Positions 27,662 through 38,710 are shown, numbered from the stretch's first letter. The stretch is 64,000 bases of DNA from Polaromonas sp. C04 (GCF_002002705.1 NZ_MUNS01000020.1:124001-188000); one strand, 5' to 3'. The notes: generated by a model not told the origin, from the sequence alone. Made by a program: numbers and translations.

Positions 27662-29260
27662 TCAGACAGCCGCGATTTTCCTGAAGTCCTGATTGAACTC
27701 GTCGAGCACCTGCCGCGTAAACTTCCCGATTGCAGCGTATTCGCTCTCCGTGAGGTTGGCGAGCGACACGCGCGCCGACGTATCTACCACTTCGAATCCC
27801 TTGCCGGGCAACAGCACAACGCCGGTTTCTTGCGCAAGACGGAACAGAAAGTTCGTACCTAAATCGCTTTTGACAAACCACGCCTCGAACTCCGGCCCAT
27901 ACAGCGTCCCGCCCAATTCCTGCAAGTCGATCAACGTATAGTAATTTACGTCATTGAATTCATGCGTGGCTCTGATGCCCATATTGGAAAATAGCGTCTG
28001 ATATCTTTTTCGTATCAGGTGTTTGGCCGAGTCCTTGTAGCGATGTTCACGGTCCATCAATCCGTTAAGTGCAAACAAGGCCATCTGCAACTGCTGCGGT
28101 ACCGACAAGCCCGCCGTGTGGTTTAAAGCAACCGCGCGACTGTCGGCGACCAGGCGATCGATAAAGAGAAGCGCGCGCGGTTCGGTCGTGAGTGACGCAT
28201 AGCGTGTGTCGAGAAGAAGTTTCTGTTGCTCCGGCAGAGAAGCCAGTCTGGCATCGAAGACGTTGTCGTTATGCAATGCAATGGCGCCGAGACGCCATCC
28301 AGTGGCGCCAAAGAACTTTGAGAACGAATAAACACACAGCGTGTTGCGCGGGCATTTCGCGAACAGCGACACAAACTCATCCGCAAAGGTTCCATAGACA
28401 TCATCGGTGACGATGAAAAGGTCGGGACGCCGGGTGGCAACCAATTTGGCCAACTGGTCGAGCACCGTGTCGGACAGTTTTGTAGATGGCGGATTACTCG
28501 GGTTGACCAGGCAAAATAGCTTGATGGCAGGATCAAGCAACTTGTCGATTTCGGCGTCAGGAAGCTGCCAGTCGGCATGCTCATCCATCCGGATATCGAC
28601 GATTTCAAGCCCATAGTCATTGAGAACCGGGATTTCCAGATAAGGCGAAAAGATCGGTGTGCCAATGGCGATCTTGTCACCCGTTTTGATCAGGCCATTT
28701 TCGCGCAGGCTTTGGAAGATGTAAGTCATGGCAGCCGTACCGCCCTCGGTCGCAAACACTGAAAACTCGCCGGTCCGCGGTATCGGTCCAAACATTTCCT
28801 GGGCCAGATACGCTTTGACGATCTCCTCGGTGTGCGCCAGCATTCTGGGGGGCGTTGGGTAATTGCAACCGAGAAATGCGCTGACCATTTCAAACAGGAA
28901 CGCATCCTGATCGAGCCCAAGCTGATCCTTGACATATGAAATTGCGGCGCGTAGAAAATGAACCCCGTCGGTGAGTCGATGATGATTCGCGTACCCTTCG
29001 AACCGCTGCACGATGCCATCGTGCTCCGGCAGGCCACCGAAGCCGCTGTCCAGATAGGAGTAAGACCGCTCGGCTTCTCGCATCGCGAAATCACCCAAAC
29101 TCAGGAAAGCCCAACGCGGCAATGTCGCCAGAAAATTCGGGTTTCCCCGTCCTGCGTTCAACATCAGTCTCTGTGCGTCGGAAGATGCAATGGCGATCAA
29201 CCGGTCTTTAAGCTCAAAGGGGCTTAGTGCCGCAAATTGCGTGAAGTTGTTTTCTTCCAT
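27662..29260 (-). CDS. aspD: bifunctional aspartate aminotransferase/aspartate 4-decarboxylase
   Basis: 532 residues, fold-type I PLP enzyme longer than ordinary aminotransferases, as expected for AspD. PLP Lys in YSFSKFFGATGWRLG, Asp in VTDDVYGTF, Asn in LVNPSNPPS, Arg in TSARVSLANL. It converts L-aspartate to L-alanine plus CO2, consuming a proton. It lies 18 bases downstream of the antiporter gene, the classical AspT-AspD pairing in which aspartate/alanine exchange and decarboxylation together generate proton-motive force. Confidence 0.93.
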   Translation of the reverse strand: MEENNFTQFAALSPFELKDRLIAIASSDAQRLMLNAGRGNPNFLATLPRWAFLSLGDFAMREAERSYSYLDSGFGGLPEHDGIVQRFEGYANHHRLTDGVHFLRAAISYVKDQLGLDQDAFLFEMVSAFLGCNYPTPPRMLAHTEEIVKAYLAQEMFGPIPRTGEFSVFATEGGTAAMTYIFQSLRENGLIKTGDKIAIGTPIFSPYLEIPVLNDYGLEIVDIRMDEHADWQLPDAEIDKLLDPAIKLFCLVNPSNPPSTKLSDTVLDQLAKLVATRRPDLFIVTDDVYGTFADEFVSLFAKCPRNTLCVYSFSKFFGATGWRLGAIALHNDNVFDARLASLPEQQKLLLDTRYASLTTEPRALLFIDRLVADSRAVALNHTAGLSVPQQLQMALFALNGLMDREHRYKDSAKHLIRKRYQTLFSNMGIRATHEFNDVNYYTLIDLQELGGTLYGPEFEAWFVKSDLGTNFLFRLAQETGVVLLPGKGFEVVDTSARVSLANLTESEYAAIGKFTRQVLDEFNQDFRKIAAV

Positions 29261-29278
29261 GACAGTTGTCCTATTGAA

Positions 29279-30988
29279 TTAAGGGGAAGCATTTTTCGTG
29301 ATGATGCCAACGATGACAGGCCCCCAGAGCGTGAGGAATACGTTGGCAACGGCATAGGTGACGGTGAAAGAGACGACAGGGGTCGCATTGCCTGCCTTCA
29401 ACAGCAACGCAGCGAAAGCCGGGTTCGCGCTGCGACCGCCGGCGACACAAGCCAGCGCCTCGATTGGATTGCGTATGCGCAGAATGAAGTAGGAGAAGAA
29501 GAAGGTAATAATCTGCGGGACCAGTGTCACGCCGACCCCGAGAAATAGCAGCGTCAAGCCATATTGCCGGATGGCGACAAGTGCCTGCGGTCCGGCCGCG
29601 ATGCCAACGATTCCCACAAATACTGCCAGCCCAAAGTCGCGCAGGAAGTTGGAAGCGCCCATCGGCAAAGCTGAAAATTTCGGATGCACGCTGCGCAACC
29701 AGCCAAAAAACAAACCCGACAAGAGACAGCCGCCACCGCTGCCGATCGAGATCGGGATACCCCAAAGCTTGAACTGAATCATCCCGATGAGCATGCCGAT
29801 GAGCATGCCGACACCGAAGAAAATGAAGTCGGTGACCGCGGCAGCGGAAATTTTGTAGCCGATCTTCGACTGCACTCGATCGAGGTCGGAGGGACTGCCG
29901 GTAAAGTGCAACTCATCACCACTTTTGAGCCGAAGCTTGCGCAGCAATGGCAGTTCCCGTCCCATGCGCATGACCACCGTCAAGAACACACCATGACGCG
30001 TTTCGACGTTGACATGGTCGTGGATCTCGCCCACTTCGCGGTTGCTCAGAGACCGGTTGGTCAAAATGATCTCGCGGTTTTCCTGGACCAGCAGCAGACC
30101 GTTCGGGGCCGGGACCTCTCGACCGAAGAAATCGGACGCATTTTCCATGACATCGATCGTGCCGGTGATCGCAACCCGATCTCCGCTCCGGACTATCGTC
30201 GCGTCGGTTATATCGAGCGCCTTGTCGTCACGGAAAACAGCCTCCACATTCGCATCCGAAAGCTCTTTGTCGATTGCCAGCGCTGTCTTGCCCGCCGCTT
30301 TGCTGCTCGATGCGATTTCATAGATGCGAGTATCAATGCTCCTCACGGCATTGAATTGACCCGGGTCCAGTTCCGGGTGGCCGCCAGACATCTCGTTCGC
30401 GAGCTTCACCGCTTCCTGGCGGATGTCCCACTTCATCACCATCGGCAGAAACCAGGTGACCATGATGATCGGACCGAGAGAACCAAATATGTAACAAACT
30501 GCGTAACCCACGGCAACGTTGGTTTGCATGGTCTTGACCAACGCCGGCGCGAGTCCGAGCTTGGCAATGGCATCGCCAGCCGTGCCGAGAATTGCAGATT
30601 GGGTCAGTCCGCCGGCGGCGAGTCCTGCCGCCATACCTCGATCGAGGCCAAACATCCAGGCCGCCAGCAAAACACACAGCAAACCCGTAAAACACATGAC
30701 AAATGAGGATGCCAGTTGATTCAGCGAACGTCTATTGAGTGCATGGAAGAACTGTGGTCCTCCCTGGAATCCGACCGCGTAGATAAACAATGCAAAAAAT
30801 ATGGCCTTGATCCCGCTATCGATGTTGATGCCAAGTTGCCCAATGACGACGCCCACCAGCAATGTTCCGGCAATACCGCCCAGGACGAAGTTGCCCAGTT
30901 TTATTTTCCCAACCAGGTATCCGAGCGCAATGGTGACAAAGAGCGCGAGCAATGGCTCGTCGGAAAATAATTTATGCAAAAGTTCCAT
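29279..30988 (-). CDS. aspT: aspartate:alanine antiporter
   Basis: 569 residues. Two blocks of membrane helices (about 15-190 and 385-565) flank a hydrophilic centre with two RCK_C/TrkA_C-like domains (about 205-375; GDRVAITGTIDVM and SGDELHFTGSPSDLD), the AspT/YidE family layout. It exchanges external aspartate for internal alanine electrogenically. First gene of aspT-aspD. A Crp-like palindrome (site J) is centred 107 bases upstream in the region shared with the divergent ppk2 gene. Confidence 0.92.
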   Translation of the reverse strand: MELLHKLFSDEPLLALFVTIALGYLVGKIKLGNFVLGGIAGTLLVGVVIGQLGINIDSGIKAIFFALFIYAVGFQGGPQFFHALNRRSLNQLASSFVMCFTGLLCVLLAAWMFGLDRGMAAGLAAGGLTQSAILGTAGDAIAKLGLAPALVKTMQTNVAVGYAVCYIFGSLGPIIMVTWFLPMVMKWDIRQEAVKLANEMSGGHPELDPGQFNAVRSIDTRIYEIASSSKAAGKTALAIDKELSDANVEAVFRDDKALDITDATIVRSGDRVAITGTIDVMENASDFFGREVPAPNGLLLVQENREIILTNRSLSNREVGEIHDHVNVETRHGVFLTVVMRMGRELPLLRKLRLKSGDELHFTGSPSDLDRVQSKIGYKISAAAVTDFIFFGVGMLIGMLIGMIQFKLWGIPISIGSGGGCLLSGLFFGWLRSVHPKFSALPMGASNFLRDFGLAVFVGIVGIAAGPQALVAIRQYGLTLLFLGVGVTLVPQIITFFFSYFILRIRNPIEALACVAGGRSANPAFAALLLKAGNATPVVSFTVTYAVANVFLTLWGPVIVGIITKNASP

Positions 30989-31087
30989 CTTGCTCTTTCG
31001 AAGGCCACGGTGGGAAATCAGGTCGAGCCCGGCTCGACGACACGCATCGCTCGTTTTGACATCGTTCGCCCAACGAGGCGGCGTGTC

Positions 31088-31103
31088 TGTGCGCTAGCGA
31101 ACA
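31088..31103. promoter_or_regulatory. Crp-like palindrome, site J
   Basis: TGTGCGCTAGCGAACA, preceded by GTC; 11 of 12 half-site bases match. It is centred between divergent genes, about 85 bases before the ppk2 ATG and 107 before the aspT ATG. Confidence 0.7.
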
Positions 31104-31180
31104 TGGCCTGTGTTTGACGTGCCAAAGGTTGCGGCTACACTCATTGCGGAATAGCGGAATGCCCCGCCGAAAGGATACGA

Positions 31181-32050
31181 ATGAAGATCAATGCAAAGGA
31201 TTTTCGGGTTCGGGAGGGAGGCGAGGTCAACCTCAAAAAGTGGCCTACCATCGTCGATCCCGTGTACAAGTCGAAGGAGCAATACCAGGAACTGCTGAGC
31301 GAGCACGTGGCACAACTCAGTTCGCAACAGCAGCTTCTCTACGCCTCCAATCGCTATGCCGTGCTGCTGATTTTTCAGGCCATGGATGCGGCCGGCAAAG
31401 ACGGCGCCATCAAGCACGTGATGTCCGGCGTCAATCCGCAAGGCTGCCAGGTGTTCAGCTTCAAGCACCCCAGCCCCGCGGAACTGCAGCACGATTTTCT
31501 ATGGCGTACCACGCGTGATTTGCCGGAACGCGGGCGAATCGGCATCTTCAATCGGTCTTACTACGAAGAAGTGCTGATCGTGCGCGTGCATCGCAACATT
31601 CTGCGCAGTGAGGGGCTCCCGGACACGCCGCGCGACGACAAGGTGCTCTGGCGCGACCGCTACCGTTCGATCGCGAATCTGGAGAAACATCTGTACGACA
31701 ACGGAACGCGCATCGTGAAGTTCTATCTCCACCTCTCGAAGGACGAGCAGCGAAAACGCTTTCTCGAACGGATCGACGAGCCGGAAAAAAACTTCAAATT
31801 CAGTCTTGCGGACATTGAAGAGAGAAAATTCTGGAGGCACTACATGAAAGCCTATGAGGAGTGTCTCGGCGCCACAAGCACCAGCGCTGCGCCCTGGTAT
31901 GTCGTACCCGCCGACGACAAGGAAAACGCCCGGCTGATTATCTCCAGGATCGTGCTCGACACGCTCGATGGACTCAAGCTGACCTACCCGAAAACGAGCA
32001 CGGAGCGCCGCCAGGAATTGCTGGCCATCCGCAAGCGGCTTGCGAAGTGA
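31181..32050 (+). CDS. PPK2-family polyphosphate kinase
   Basis: 289 residues. Walker A variant [15 protein letters not shown], Walker [16 protein letters not shown], and lid-region [19 protein letters not shown], all typical of PPK2. These enzymes move phosphate between polyphosphate and nucleotides, mostly regenerating ATP, GTP or ADP from polyphosphate; the subclass cannot be fixed by eye. The ATG at 31181 lacks a strong Shine-Dalgarno but the family N-terminus begins there. Divergent from aspT. A gene for making ATP from polyphosphate fits the energy-economy theme of the region. Confidence 0.92.
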   Translation: MKINAKDFRVREGGEVNLKKWPTIVDPVYKSKEQYQELLSEHVAQLSSQQQLLYASNRYAVLLIFQAMDAAGKDGAIKHVMSGVNPQGCQVFSFKHPSPAELQHDFLWRTTRDLPERGRIGIFNRSYYEEVLIVRVHRNILRSEGLPDTPRDDKVLWRDRYRSIANLEKHLYDNGTRIVKFYLHLSKDEQRKRFLERIDEPEKNFKFSLADIEERKFWRHYMKAYEECLGATSTSAAPWYVVPADDKENARLIISRIVLDTLDGLKLTYPKTSTERRQELLAIRKRLAK

Positions 32051-32142
32051 GAACTCGTCAAAGGCACGCTCCCAAAGCTGTCTTCCAGCATTTAGTGAGT
32101 TAAGTGCAATATAGAACAGACGGTTAAGCCAATAGGTCGCAT

Positions 32143-32442
32143 CATTTTTTTAGAAGCACGGCGATCGCCATCGTGGCCGGGCCATTCACACTCCTGTTGT
32201 GCGGCTGCGCTTTCGATGGCGGCGGAGACGGATAGGGCGACTACGTGGGCTTCGGAGTGGATTACTACGAGCCCTACGGCGGCTGGGGGCCTGGCTACAG
32301 TGTGGAGCCGTTTGGGGGGCGACCGCGGGCCGTTCGTGTTGGCGGCCCGTCCTGTCAGCATGCTTATCGGGCCACCTCCCGCGCGATGCCGTCTACTCCG
32401 TCACGTGGGCGTTCTGGCGGCTCGCGCTCGGGGCGCCGTTAG
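32143..32442 (+). pseudogene. broken small Gly/Tyr-rich lipoprotein gene
   Basis: One frame reads STAIAIVAGPFTLLLCGC, a lipoprotein signal with lipobox, then AFDGGGDG, an in-frame TAG at 32233-32235, then GDYVGFGVDYYEPYGGWGPG and on to a Ser/Arg-rich end (SRGRSGGSRSGRR) stopping at 32442. No ATG precedes the signal-like part. The split halves look like one small surface lipoprotein of a type common in Comamonadaceae, with one nonsense codon and a lost start. A short product from the GTG at 32245 is possible but would lack the signal. Confidence 0.6.
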
Positions 32443-32829
32443 TCATGTGTGTGCCTGCGGCGCGAAGGCGGTGGCCGCCTCCAACTGCCTCAGGACCGAA
32501 TCGTCAATCAAACAATGCTGACGCAGTTTCGGACCGACGTGCACAATTCGATGCGCGATGGCGGCCGGTGCCGGCGTCTTGGACTCAGCAAGAAGTCTTC
32601 CGATACGAGTGATCGCTTCCCGTTGGCTGGGGATGGATGCGGTCTCGCAGGTCAACTCATTCCGGAGTGAATCTTGTGCGCAAAATTTGCTCGAGCTGGC
32701 GCCGATCGACTCGGCCTCGCCGGAGAGCAACACATCTGTTCGCGCGGCCCCGACGCGGTACAGGCCGAATTTGAGCGAAGATGAGCCGCTGTTGAGGGCG
32801 AGAATAGTCACGGCGTCAGCATGTGCCAT
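32443..32829 (-). pseudogene. ackA: acetate kinase, N-terminal fragment
   Basis: 128 codons against about 400 for full AckA. The opening TILALNSGSSSLKFGLYRVG is the phosphate-binding N-terminus, and AIAHRIVHVGPKL corresponds to the family's HRVVHGG motif with one Gly changed. The frame stops right after AFAPQAHT, where intact enzymes continue into the catalytic core, and no later AckA segment is visible downstream. It starts 30 bases after the phosphoketolase stop, the usual xfp-ackA order, so the kinase was probably once part of that operon and has been cut off. Confidence 0.85.
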
Positions 32830-32859
32830 GTCGCATCCCGGCGGAAAGAGACATTGTGG

Positions 32860-35250
32860 TCAAAAATTCCAGTACCAGTCGCGCACCTCCGGCATGTCCT
32901 CGCCGTGCTCGCCGATATAGAGCTTGTGGCGCTCCATGGTCGTCCAGTAGCGTGCCGTCGCCTCCTGCACCTGATCGCGGAGGCGCGGAATCCGCCCGAT
33001 GGCATCCAGCGCGAGCTGATAGCGGTCCAGGTTGTTCAGCACCACCATGTCGAACGGCGTCGTGGTCGTGCCTTCCTCCTTGTAGCCGCGCACATGAATA
33101 TTGTCATGGTTGCGGCGCCGGTAGGTCAGCTTGTGGATGATCGCGGGGTAGCCATGAAAGGCGAAGATCACCGGCTTGTTGGTCGTGAACAACTCATCAA
33201 AATCCCGGTCTTCCAGACCATGAGGATGCTCCGATGGGGGCTGCAACACCATTAAGTCCACGACGTTGACGACACGGATGCGGATGTCGGGCACATAGTC
33301 CCGCAACAGCGTGACGGCAGCGAGCGCCTCCAGGGTCGGCACATTGCCGGCGCAGGCCATGACCACGTCGGGGTCGCCGGCGTCGTTGCTGGCCCACTGC
33401 CAGATCCCCGCACCGGCCGTGCAGTGGCGCACGGCCGAATCGATGTCCAGCCACTGCCATTCGGGCTGTTTACCGGCGACGATCAGGTTGATGTAGTTGC
33501 GGCTGCGCAGACAGTGATCGGCCACCGCCAGCAGGGTGTTGGCGTCGGGCGGCAGGTAGATGCGCACCACATCGGATTTCTTGTTCGCGACATGATCGAT
33601 AAAGCCGGGATCCTGGTGCGAGAACCCATTGTGGTCCTGCCGCCATACCAGCGAGGTGAGCAGGTAGTTCAGCGACGCGATCGGCTTGCGCCACGCAATG
33701 GTCCGGCTGACCTTGAGCCACTTCGCGTGCTGATTGAACATCGAATCGACGATGTGAATGAAGGCCTCATAGCAGGAGAACAGGCCATGGCGGCCGGTCA
33801 GCAGGTAGCCTTCGAGCCAGCCTTCGCACAGATGCTCGCTGAGCACCTCCATGACGCGGCCGTCGGCGCTCAGATTGACATCAACCTCTTCGACATCGGC
33901 CATCCACGCCTTGCCGGAAACCTCATAGACGGCGTCCAGCCGGTTCGACGCCGTCTCGTCCGGCCCGAAGAGGCGGAAGTTCTGCTGGCCCAGATTGAGC
34001 TTCATCACGTCGCGCAAGAAGTTCCCAAGAACCCGTGTCGCCTCCGCTTCCACGCTGCCGGGCCCGCGCATGGCCACGGCGTAGTCATGGAAGTGGGGCA
34101 TCGACAACGGCTGCAACAATTCGCCCCCATTGGCGTGCGGATTGGAGCCCATGCGGCGCTGGCCCGTGGGCGCCAGCGCGGCCAGCTCCTCGCGAAATTT
34201 ACCCCGCTCGTCGAACAACTCGTGCGGCCGGTAGCTCTTCATCCAGTCCTCGAGCTGCTGAAGGTGTTCGGGCGTCTTGAGATCGGCAATGGGAACCTGA
34301 TGCGCGCGCCAGGTGCCTTCCACCGGCAGGCCATCGACGAATTTAGGCCCCGTCCACCCCTTGGGCGTGCGAAACACGATCATGGGCCAGCGCGCACGCT
34401 CGGGTCTCGTCGTCTCGCCGGCAGAGCGCGCGGCGCCCTGGATCCGTCGAATCTGTGCCAGGATCGCGTCGAGCGTGGCTGCAAGGCATTGGTGCACCAG
34501 CGCCGGCTCGTTGCCTTCGACGAAGTGCGGTTCGTAGCCATAGCCGCGCATCAGATCGGTCAGCTCCCGGCGGCTGATGCGGGCCAGCACCGTCGGATTG
34601 GCAATCTTGAAACCGTTCAGATGCAGGATCGGAAGCACGGCGCCGTCGCGCGCAGGATTCAGGAATTTGTTCGAATGCCAGCTGGTGGCCAGGGCTCCCG
34701 TTTCCGCCTCGCCATCACCGATGACGCAGGCGACGATCAGATCGGGATTGTCGAAGGCCGCGCCGTAGGCGTGCGCCAGGGAATAACCCAGCTCCCCGCC
34801 TTCGTGAATGGAGCCGGGCGTATCCGGGGAGACGTGGCTGGGGATGCCGTGGGGCCAGGAAAACTGGCGAAAGAGCCGCTGCAGTCCATGGCGGTTGCGC
34901 TCGATTGCCGGATAGCGCTCCGTGTACGAGCCCTCCAGATAGGTCTGTGCCACGATGCCCGGGCCGCCATGGCCGGGGCCGATGACGTAGATCATGTTCA
35001 GGTCGTTCTGCTGGATCAGCCGGTTCAGGTGCACATACAGAAAATTCAAGCCCGGTGTCGTGCCCCAGTGCCCGAGCAGGCGGGGCTTGACATGTTCGAG
35101 CTTGAGAGGCGATTCGAGCAGGGGGTTGTCCTGCAGGTAGATCTGCCCGACCGAGAGGTAGTTCGCCGCGCGCCAGTAGGCGTGCATCTTTTGCAGGAGT
35201 TCGGGCGACAAAGGATCGGGCATCAGATTCTCCGACAGGGGTTGCGTCAT
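32860..35250 (-). CDS. xfp: phosphoketolase
   Basis: 796 residues, full length for the family. Thiamine-diphosphate motifs include [37 protein letters not shown] and [12 protein letters not shown]; later [14 protein letters not shown] and [12 protein letters not shown] are invariant phosphoketolase segments. It splits xylulose 5-phosphate and/or fructose 6-phosphate with phosphate into acetyl phosphate plus an aldose phosphate. Because the following acetate kinase gene is truncated, acetyl phosphate must be used by another enzyme (Pta or a distant AckA) or act as a phosphodonor. Preceded by a possible small gene on the same strand. Confidence 0.95.
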   Translation of the reverse strand: MTQPLSENLMPDPLSPELLQKMHAYWRAANYLSVGQIYLQDNPLLESPLKLEHVKPRLLGHWGTTPGLNFLYVHLNRLIQQNDLNMIYVIGPGHGGPGIVAQTYLEGSYTERYPAIERNRHGLQRLFRQFSWPHGIPSHVSPDTPGSIHEGGELGYSLAHAYGAAFDNPDLIVACVIGDGEAETGALATSWHSNKFLNPARDGAVLPILHLNGFKIANPTVLARISRRELTDLMRGYGYEPHFVEGNEPALVHQCLAATLDAILAQIRRIQGAARSAGETTRPERARWPMIVFRTPKGWTGPKFVDGLPVEGTWRAHQVPIADLKTPEHLQQLEDWMKSYRPHELFDERGKFREELAALAPTGQRRMGSNPHANGGELLQPLSMPHFHDYAVAMRGPGSVEAEATRVLGNFLRDVMKLNLGQQNFRLFGPDETASNRLDAVYEVSGKAWMADVEEVDVNLSADGRVMEVLSEHLCEGWLEGYLLTGRHGLFSCYEAFIHIVDSMFNQHAKWLKVSRTIAWRKPIASLNYLLTSLVWRQDHNGFSHQDPGFIDHVANKKSDVVRIYLPPDANTLLAVADHCLRSRNYINLIVAGKQPEWQWLDIDSAVRHCTAGAGIWQWASNDAGDPDVVMACAGNVPTLEALAAVTLLRDYVPDIRIRVVNVVDLMVLQPPSEHPHGLEDRDFDELFTTNKPVIFAFHGYPAIIHKLTYRRRNHDNIHVRGYKEEGTTTTPFDMVVLNNLDRYQLALDAIGRIPRLRDQVQEATARYWTTMERHKLYIGEHGEDMPEVRDWYWNF

Positions 35251-35253
35251 GTC

Positions 35254-35493
35254 TTACACCAACCAGGAACCGATACCGATCAGCAGCGCGGTCACCACCA
35301 CCGTCGTCATGAATCGTGGTGCCGCCAAACTGTTTATCGCCTCCGCGACGCATTGCAACTTAAACAAATGGCCGCGCGACCCGTTGCACAGGTCCAGATG
35401 CTTCCCCAGAGCCGACAGCTCCATCGGCGACGTGTCCGCGGCGTCACCATACGATGAAGTGGTCCAGCTTGGGGCAGTGACATGGGAGTTCAT
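35254..35493 (-). CDS. possible small membrane protein upstream of xfp
   Basis: Up to 79 residues, stop 3 bases before the xfp ATG. The C-terminus is one hydrophobic helix (FMTTVVVTALLIGIGSWLV). An internal ATG at 35424 would give 56 residues. No family recognised and no clear ribosome-binding site. Tight spacing to xfp favours a real leader gene, but chance cannot be excluded. Confidence 0.35.
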   Translation of the reverse strand: MNSHVTAPSWTTSSYGDAADTSPMELSALGKHLDLCNGSRGHLFKLQCVAEAINSLAAPRFMTTVVVTALLIGIGSWLV

Positions 35494-35537
35494 GAAAAGC
35501 GCCTGCCGAATTGCAAGGCTGGTTCAAGACGCCACGG

Positions 35538-36259
<722 letters not shown>

Positions 36260-38188
36260 TCAGATTTCCACCCGTGTCCCCAATTCCATCACGCGATTCG
36301 CCGGCAGCTTCAGGTACTCGGCCACATTTCCGATGTTGTGCGACATCGCCGCGAACATCCTCTCGCGCCACAGCATCATGCCCTTGCCGCCGATCGCGAC
36401 CACCAGCGCGTGGCTGAGGAAGTAGGAGACCTTCAGTGGGTCGACCACCAGGCCCTTGGCCGTGCAGCCCTGCAGTGCCGCCGGCAGATCGATGACGTCC
36501 TTGAAGCCGTAGGTGACGACGATGCGAAAGCAGTTTTGCCCCAGCGGCGTGATGCTCAACCGCTCGTTGGCGGCCACATAGGGAACGTCGCGAATCGTCA
36601 CGTTCGCGAAGATCACCCGGTCGTGAAAAACCCCGTTGTGCTCGATGTTGTTGATCAGCGCATGCGGCACGGCATCGGGGTGGATGGTCGGGAACACGGC
36701 GGTGCCGCCCACGCGCAGCGGAGGATTGCGGAACAGGCTGTCGAGGTACTGACGCAGCGGCACGGCGCCGGCGCGCGTGCCGGCTTCCTCGATCATCATC
36801 TCGCGGCCGCGATGCCAGGTTGTCATCACCGTAAAGATCACCGCGCCGGCGAGCAGCGGGTACCACCCGCCCTGGAGGAACTTGAGCAGGTTGGCGGAAA
36901 AGAAGGTCGCGTCGATGGCGAAGAAGAAGCCGGTCGACAACACGCACACCAGCCAGTTGTAGTTCCAGGCGTAGCGCACCACGTAGAAGGTCAGGATGGT
37001 GGTGATCAGCATGGTGCCGGTGACCGCGATCCCGTAGGCGGACCCGAGCGCGGTGGAGGAGCCGAAACCCAGCACGGATATCACCACGGCAGCCAGCAGC
37101 ATCCAGTTGATCGCCGGCACGTAGACCTGGCCGATTGCCCGCTCCGAGGTGTGAACCACGGTCATGCGCGGCAGAAAGCCGAGATGGATTGCCTGCCGGG
37201 TCATGGAATACGCGCCGGAGATCACGGCCTGCGATGCGATCACGGTCGCGACGGTCGCCAACACCACCATCGGGTACAGCGCCCACGACGGAAACAGGTG
37301 GAAGAACGGACTGGCCACCGTTTTGGGTTCGGTCAGCAGCAGGGCGCCCTGGCCCAGGTAGTTGAGCGCGAGTGCCGGGAACACCAGGCCGAACCACGAG
37401 ATCCGGATCGGCGCCGCACCAAAGTGCCCCATGTCCGCATACAGTGCCTCGGCACCCGTGAGCGCCAGCACCACCGAGCCCAATGAGACGAAGGCCAGCC
37501 AGCCGTGCTGCAGCAGAAAGTTGATGCCTGCGAGCGGATTGAGCGCTGCCAGGACGGCCGGTGCCTTGAAGATATCCATCAGGCCGGCCAGCGCGAGCAC
37601 GCCGAACCAGAGCACCATGATCGGCCCGAACACTGCGCCTATGCCGGCGGTCCCTTTCTTCTGGACCAGGAACAGGGCGACCAGTACCGCCAGGGTGATC
37701 GGCAGCACGTAGGGCTTGAGGTGTGGCGCGGCAACTTCCAGGCCCTCGACCGCGCCGAGCACGGAAATGGCCGGCGTGATGACGCCATCACCAAAAAACA
37801 GGGCGGCACCGAAGACGCCGGCGATCAGCAGACCGTGGCGCAGCCGGGGCCGGCTAGCGACCGAGGAGGTCGCCAGCGCCAGCAGCGCCATGATGCCGCC
37901 CTCGCCATGGTTGCTGGCACGCATGATCAGAGTGACGTACTTGAGCGAGACGACGATCAGCAACGACCACAGAATCAGCGACACCACCCCGATCAGATTG
38001 GCCGGGTTCAGCGTCAAGCCGTTGGCCGGATCGAACACCGTGCTCATCGTGTACAGCGGGCTCGTACCGATGTCGCCAAAGACGATGCCGATGGCCGCCA
38101 GCGCCAACGCCGGCAACGGTCCGTGGTGAGGATCGTTGCGCGTGACAGCAGATTGGGTTCCCGTGCTGGCGGCGGGCGAGGTTGTCAT
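36260..38188 (-). CDS. kup: KUP-type potassium uptake protein
   Basis: 642 residues, about twelve membrane segments followed by a soluble C-terminal domain of roughly 170 residues. Signature stretches: ALAAIGIVFGDIGTSPLYT near the N-terminus, HGEGGIMALLALA and FFGDGVITPAISVLGAVEGL. These bring K+ in with H+ at low pH or low osmolarity. Transcribed after the SPW gene (gap about 160 bases with a strong hairpin), so probably from its own promoter. Confidence 0.95.
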   Translation of the reverse strand: MTTSPAASTGTQSAVTRNDPHHGPLPALALAAIGIVFGDIGTSPLYTMSTVFDPANGLTLNPANLIGVVSLILWSLLIVVSLKYVTLIMRASNHGEGGIMALLALATSSVASRPRLRHGLLIAGVFGAALFFGDGVITPAISVLGAVEGLEVAAPHLKPYVLPITLAVLVALFLVQKKGTAGIGAVFGPIMVLWFGVLALAGLMDIFKAPAVLAALNPLAGINFLLQHGWLAFVSLGSVVLALTGAEALYADMGHFGAAPIRISWFGLVFPALALNYLGQGALLLTEPKTVASPFFHLFPSWALYPMVVLATVATVIASQAVISGAYSMTRQAIHLGFLPRMTVVHTSERAIGQVYVPAINWMLLAAVVISVLGFGSSTALGSAYGIAVTGTMLITTILTFYVVRYAWNYNWLVCVLSTGFFFAIDATFFSANLLKFLQGGWYPLLAGAVIFTVMTTWHRGREMMIEEAGTRAGAVPLRQYLDSLFRNPPLRVGGTAVFPTIHPDAVPHALINNIEHNGVFHDRVIFANVTIRDVPYVAANERLSITPLGQNCFRIVVTYGFKDVIDLPAALQGCTAKGLVVDPLKVSYFLSHALVVAIGGKGMMLWRERMFAAMSHNIGNVAEYLKLPANRVMELGTRVEI

Positions 38189-38291
38189 GTGGAGTCCCCT
38201 CAGGTCGTTGGCGCGGCGATTTTAATCCCGCATCGCGAAATTCCCCTAATGGAAGCTCCCCGGTCGCCGGGCGACAGGCCAAATCTTCCCC

Positions 38292-38315
38292 CGCTCCATG
38301 GGCGTCCATGGAGCG
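38292..38315. terminator. strong hairpin between the SPW-protein gene and kup
   Basis: CGCTCCATGG-GCGT-CCATGGAGCG, a perfect 10-bp stem with a 4-base loop, 33 bases downstream of the SPW gene stop on the minus strand. No T-run follows on either strand. It could be a terminator, mRNA-stabilising hairpin or operator. Confidence 0.45.
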
Positions 38316-38347
38316 TTCAGGACGCTCAAGTAACTACCGTCGGCGGC

Positions 38348-38710
38348 TCAGTGCGCCGCCCCGTGCGTCCAGCTGTTGTAGTCCTTGTCGGTCATGAGTG
38401 TCCACAGCGCGAGCGCCAGGATCACGATGCCGCTAATCACCGCCGCGCGCATGGCGTCGCGCTGCTCGCTGAACCGCAGTGCCCAGGGCGATATGACCAG
38501 CCAGAGCCCCAGAATGCCTTCGGTCCACTCCTCCCACGCACGCGGCACGATCATCGCCCCCAGCGAGGCTGCGATCAGCGCCACGCCGATGATGACCGCG
38601 TTGGCCATGGCCGTTGTCATGTCCTGGAAGCCCAGTGCCCAGGGCGAGAGGACGACCCACACCCCCAGCAGGGCGTTCACCGGGTCTTGCCAATGTTTCA
38701 ACTGCTTCAT
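38348..38710 (-). CDS. SPW-repeat membrane protein
   Basis: 120 residues with four membrane helices in two repeats, each with the Ser-Pro-Trp signature: LLGVWVVLSPWALGF and ILGLWLVISPWALRF. AGGAGGT lies 5-11 bases before the ATG at 38710, the strongest ribosome-binding site in the window. SPW proteins are small integral membrane proteins of unknown function, frequent in organisms facing envelope or energy stress. Ends the stress-gene region. Confidence 0.9.
   Translation of the reverse strand: MKQLKHWQDPVNALLGVWVVLSPWALGFQDMTTAMANAVIIGVALIAASLGAMIVPRAWEEWTEGILGLWLVISPWALRFSEQRDAMRAAVISGIVILALALWTLMTDKDYNSWTHGAAH

Noticed and set aside
33424-35457. 677-codon open frame antisense to xfp
   Set aside because: The opposite strand encodes a complete phosphoketolase; long antisense frames are expected at this G+C content and this one has no recognisable domain.
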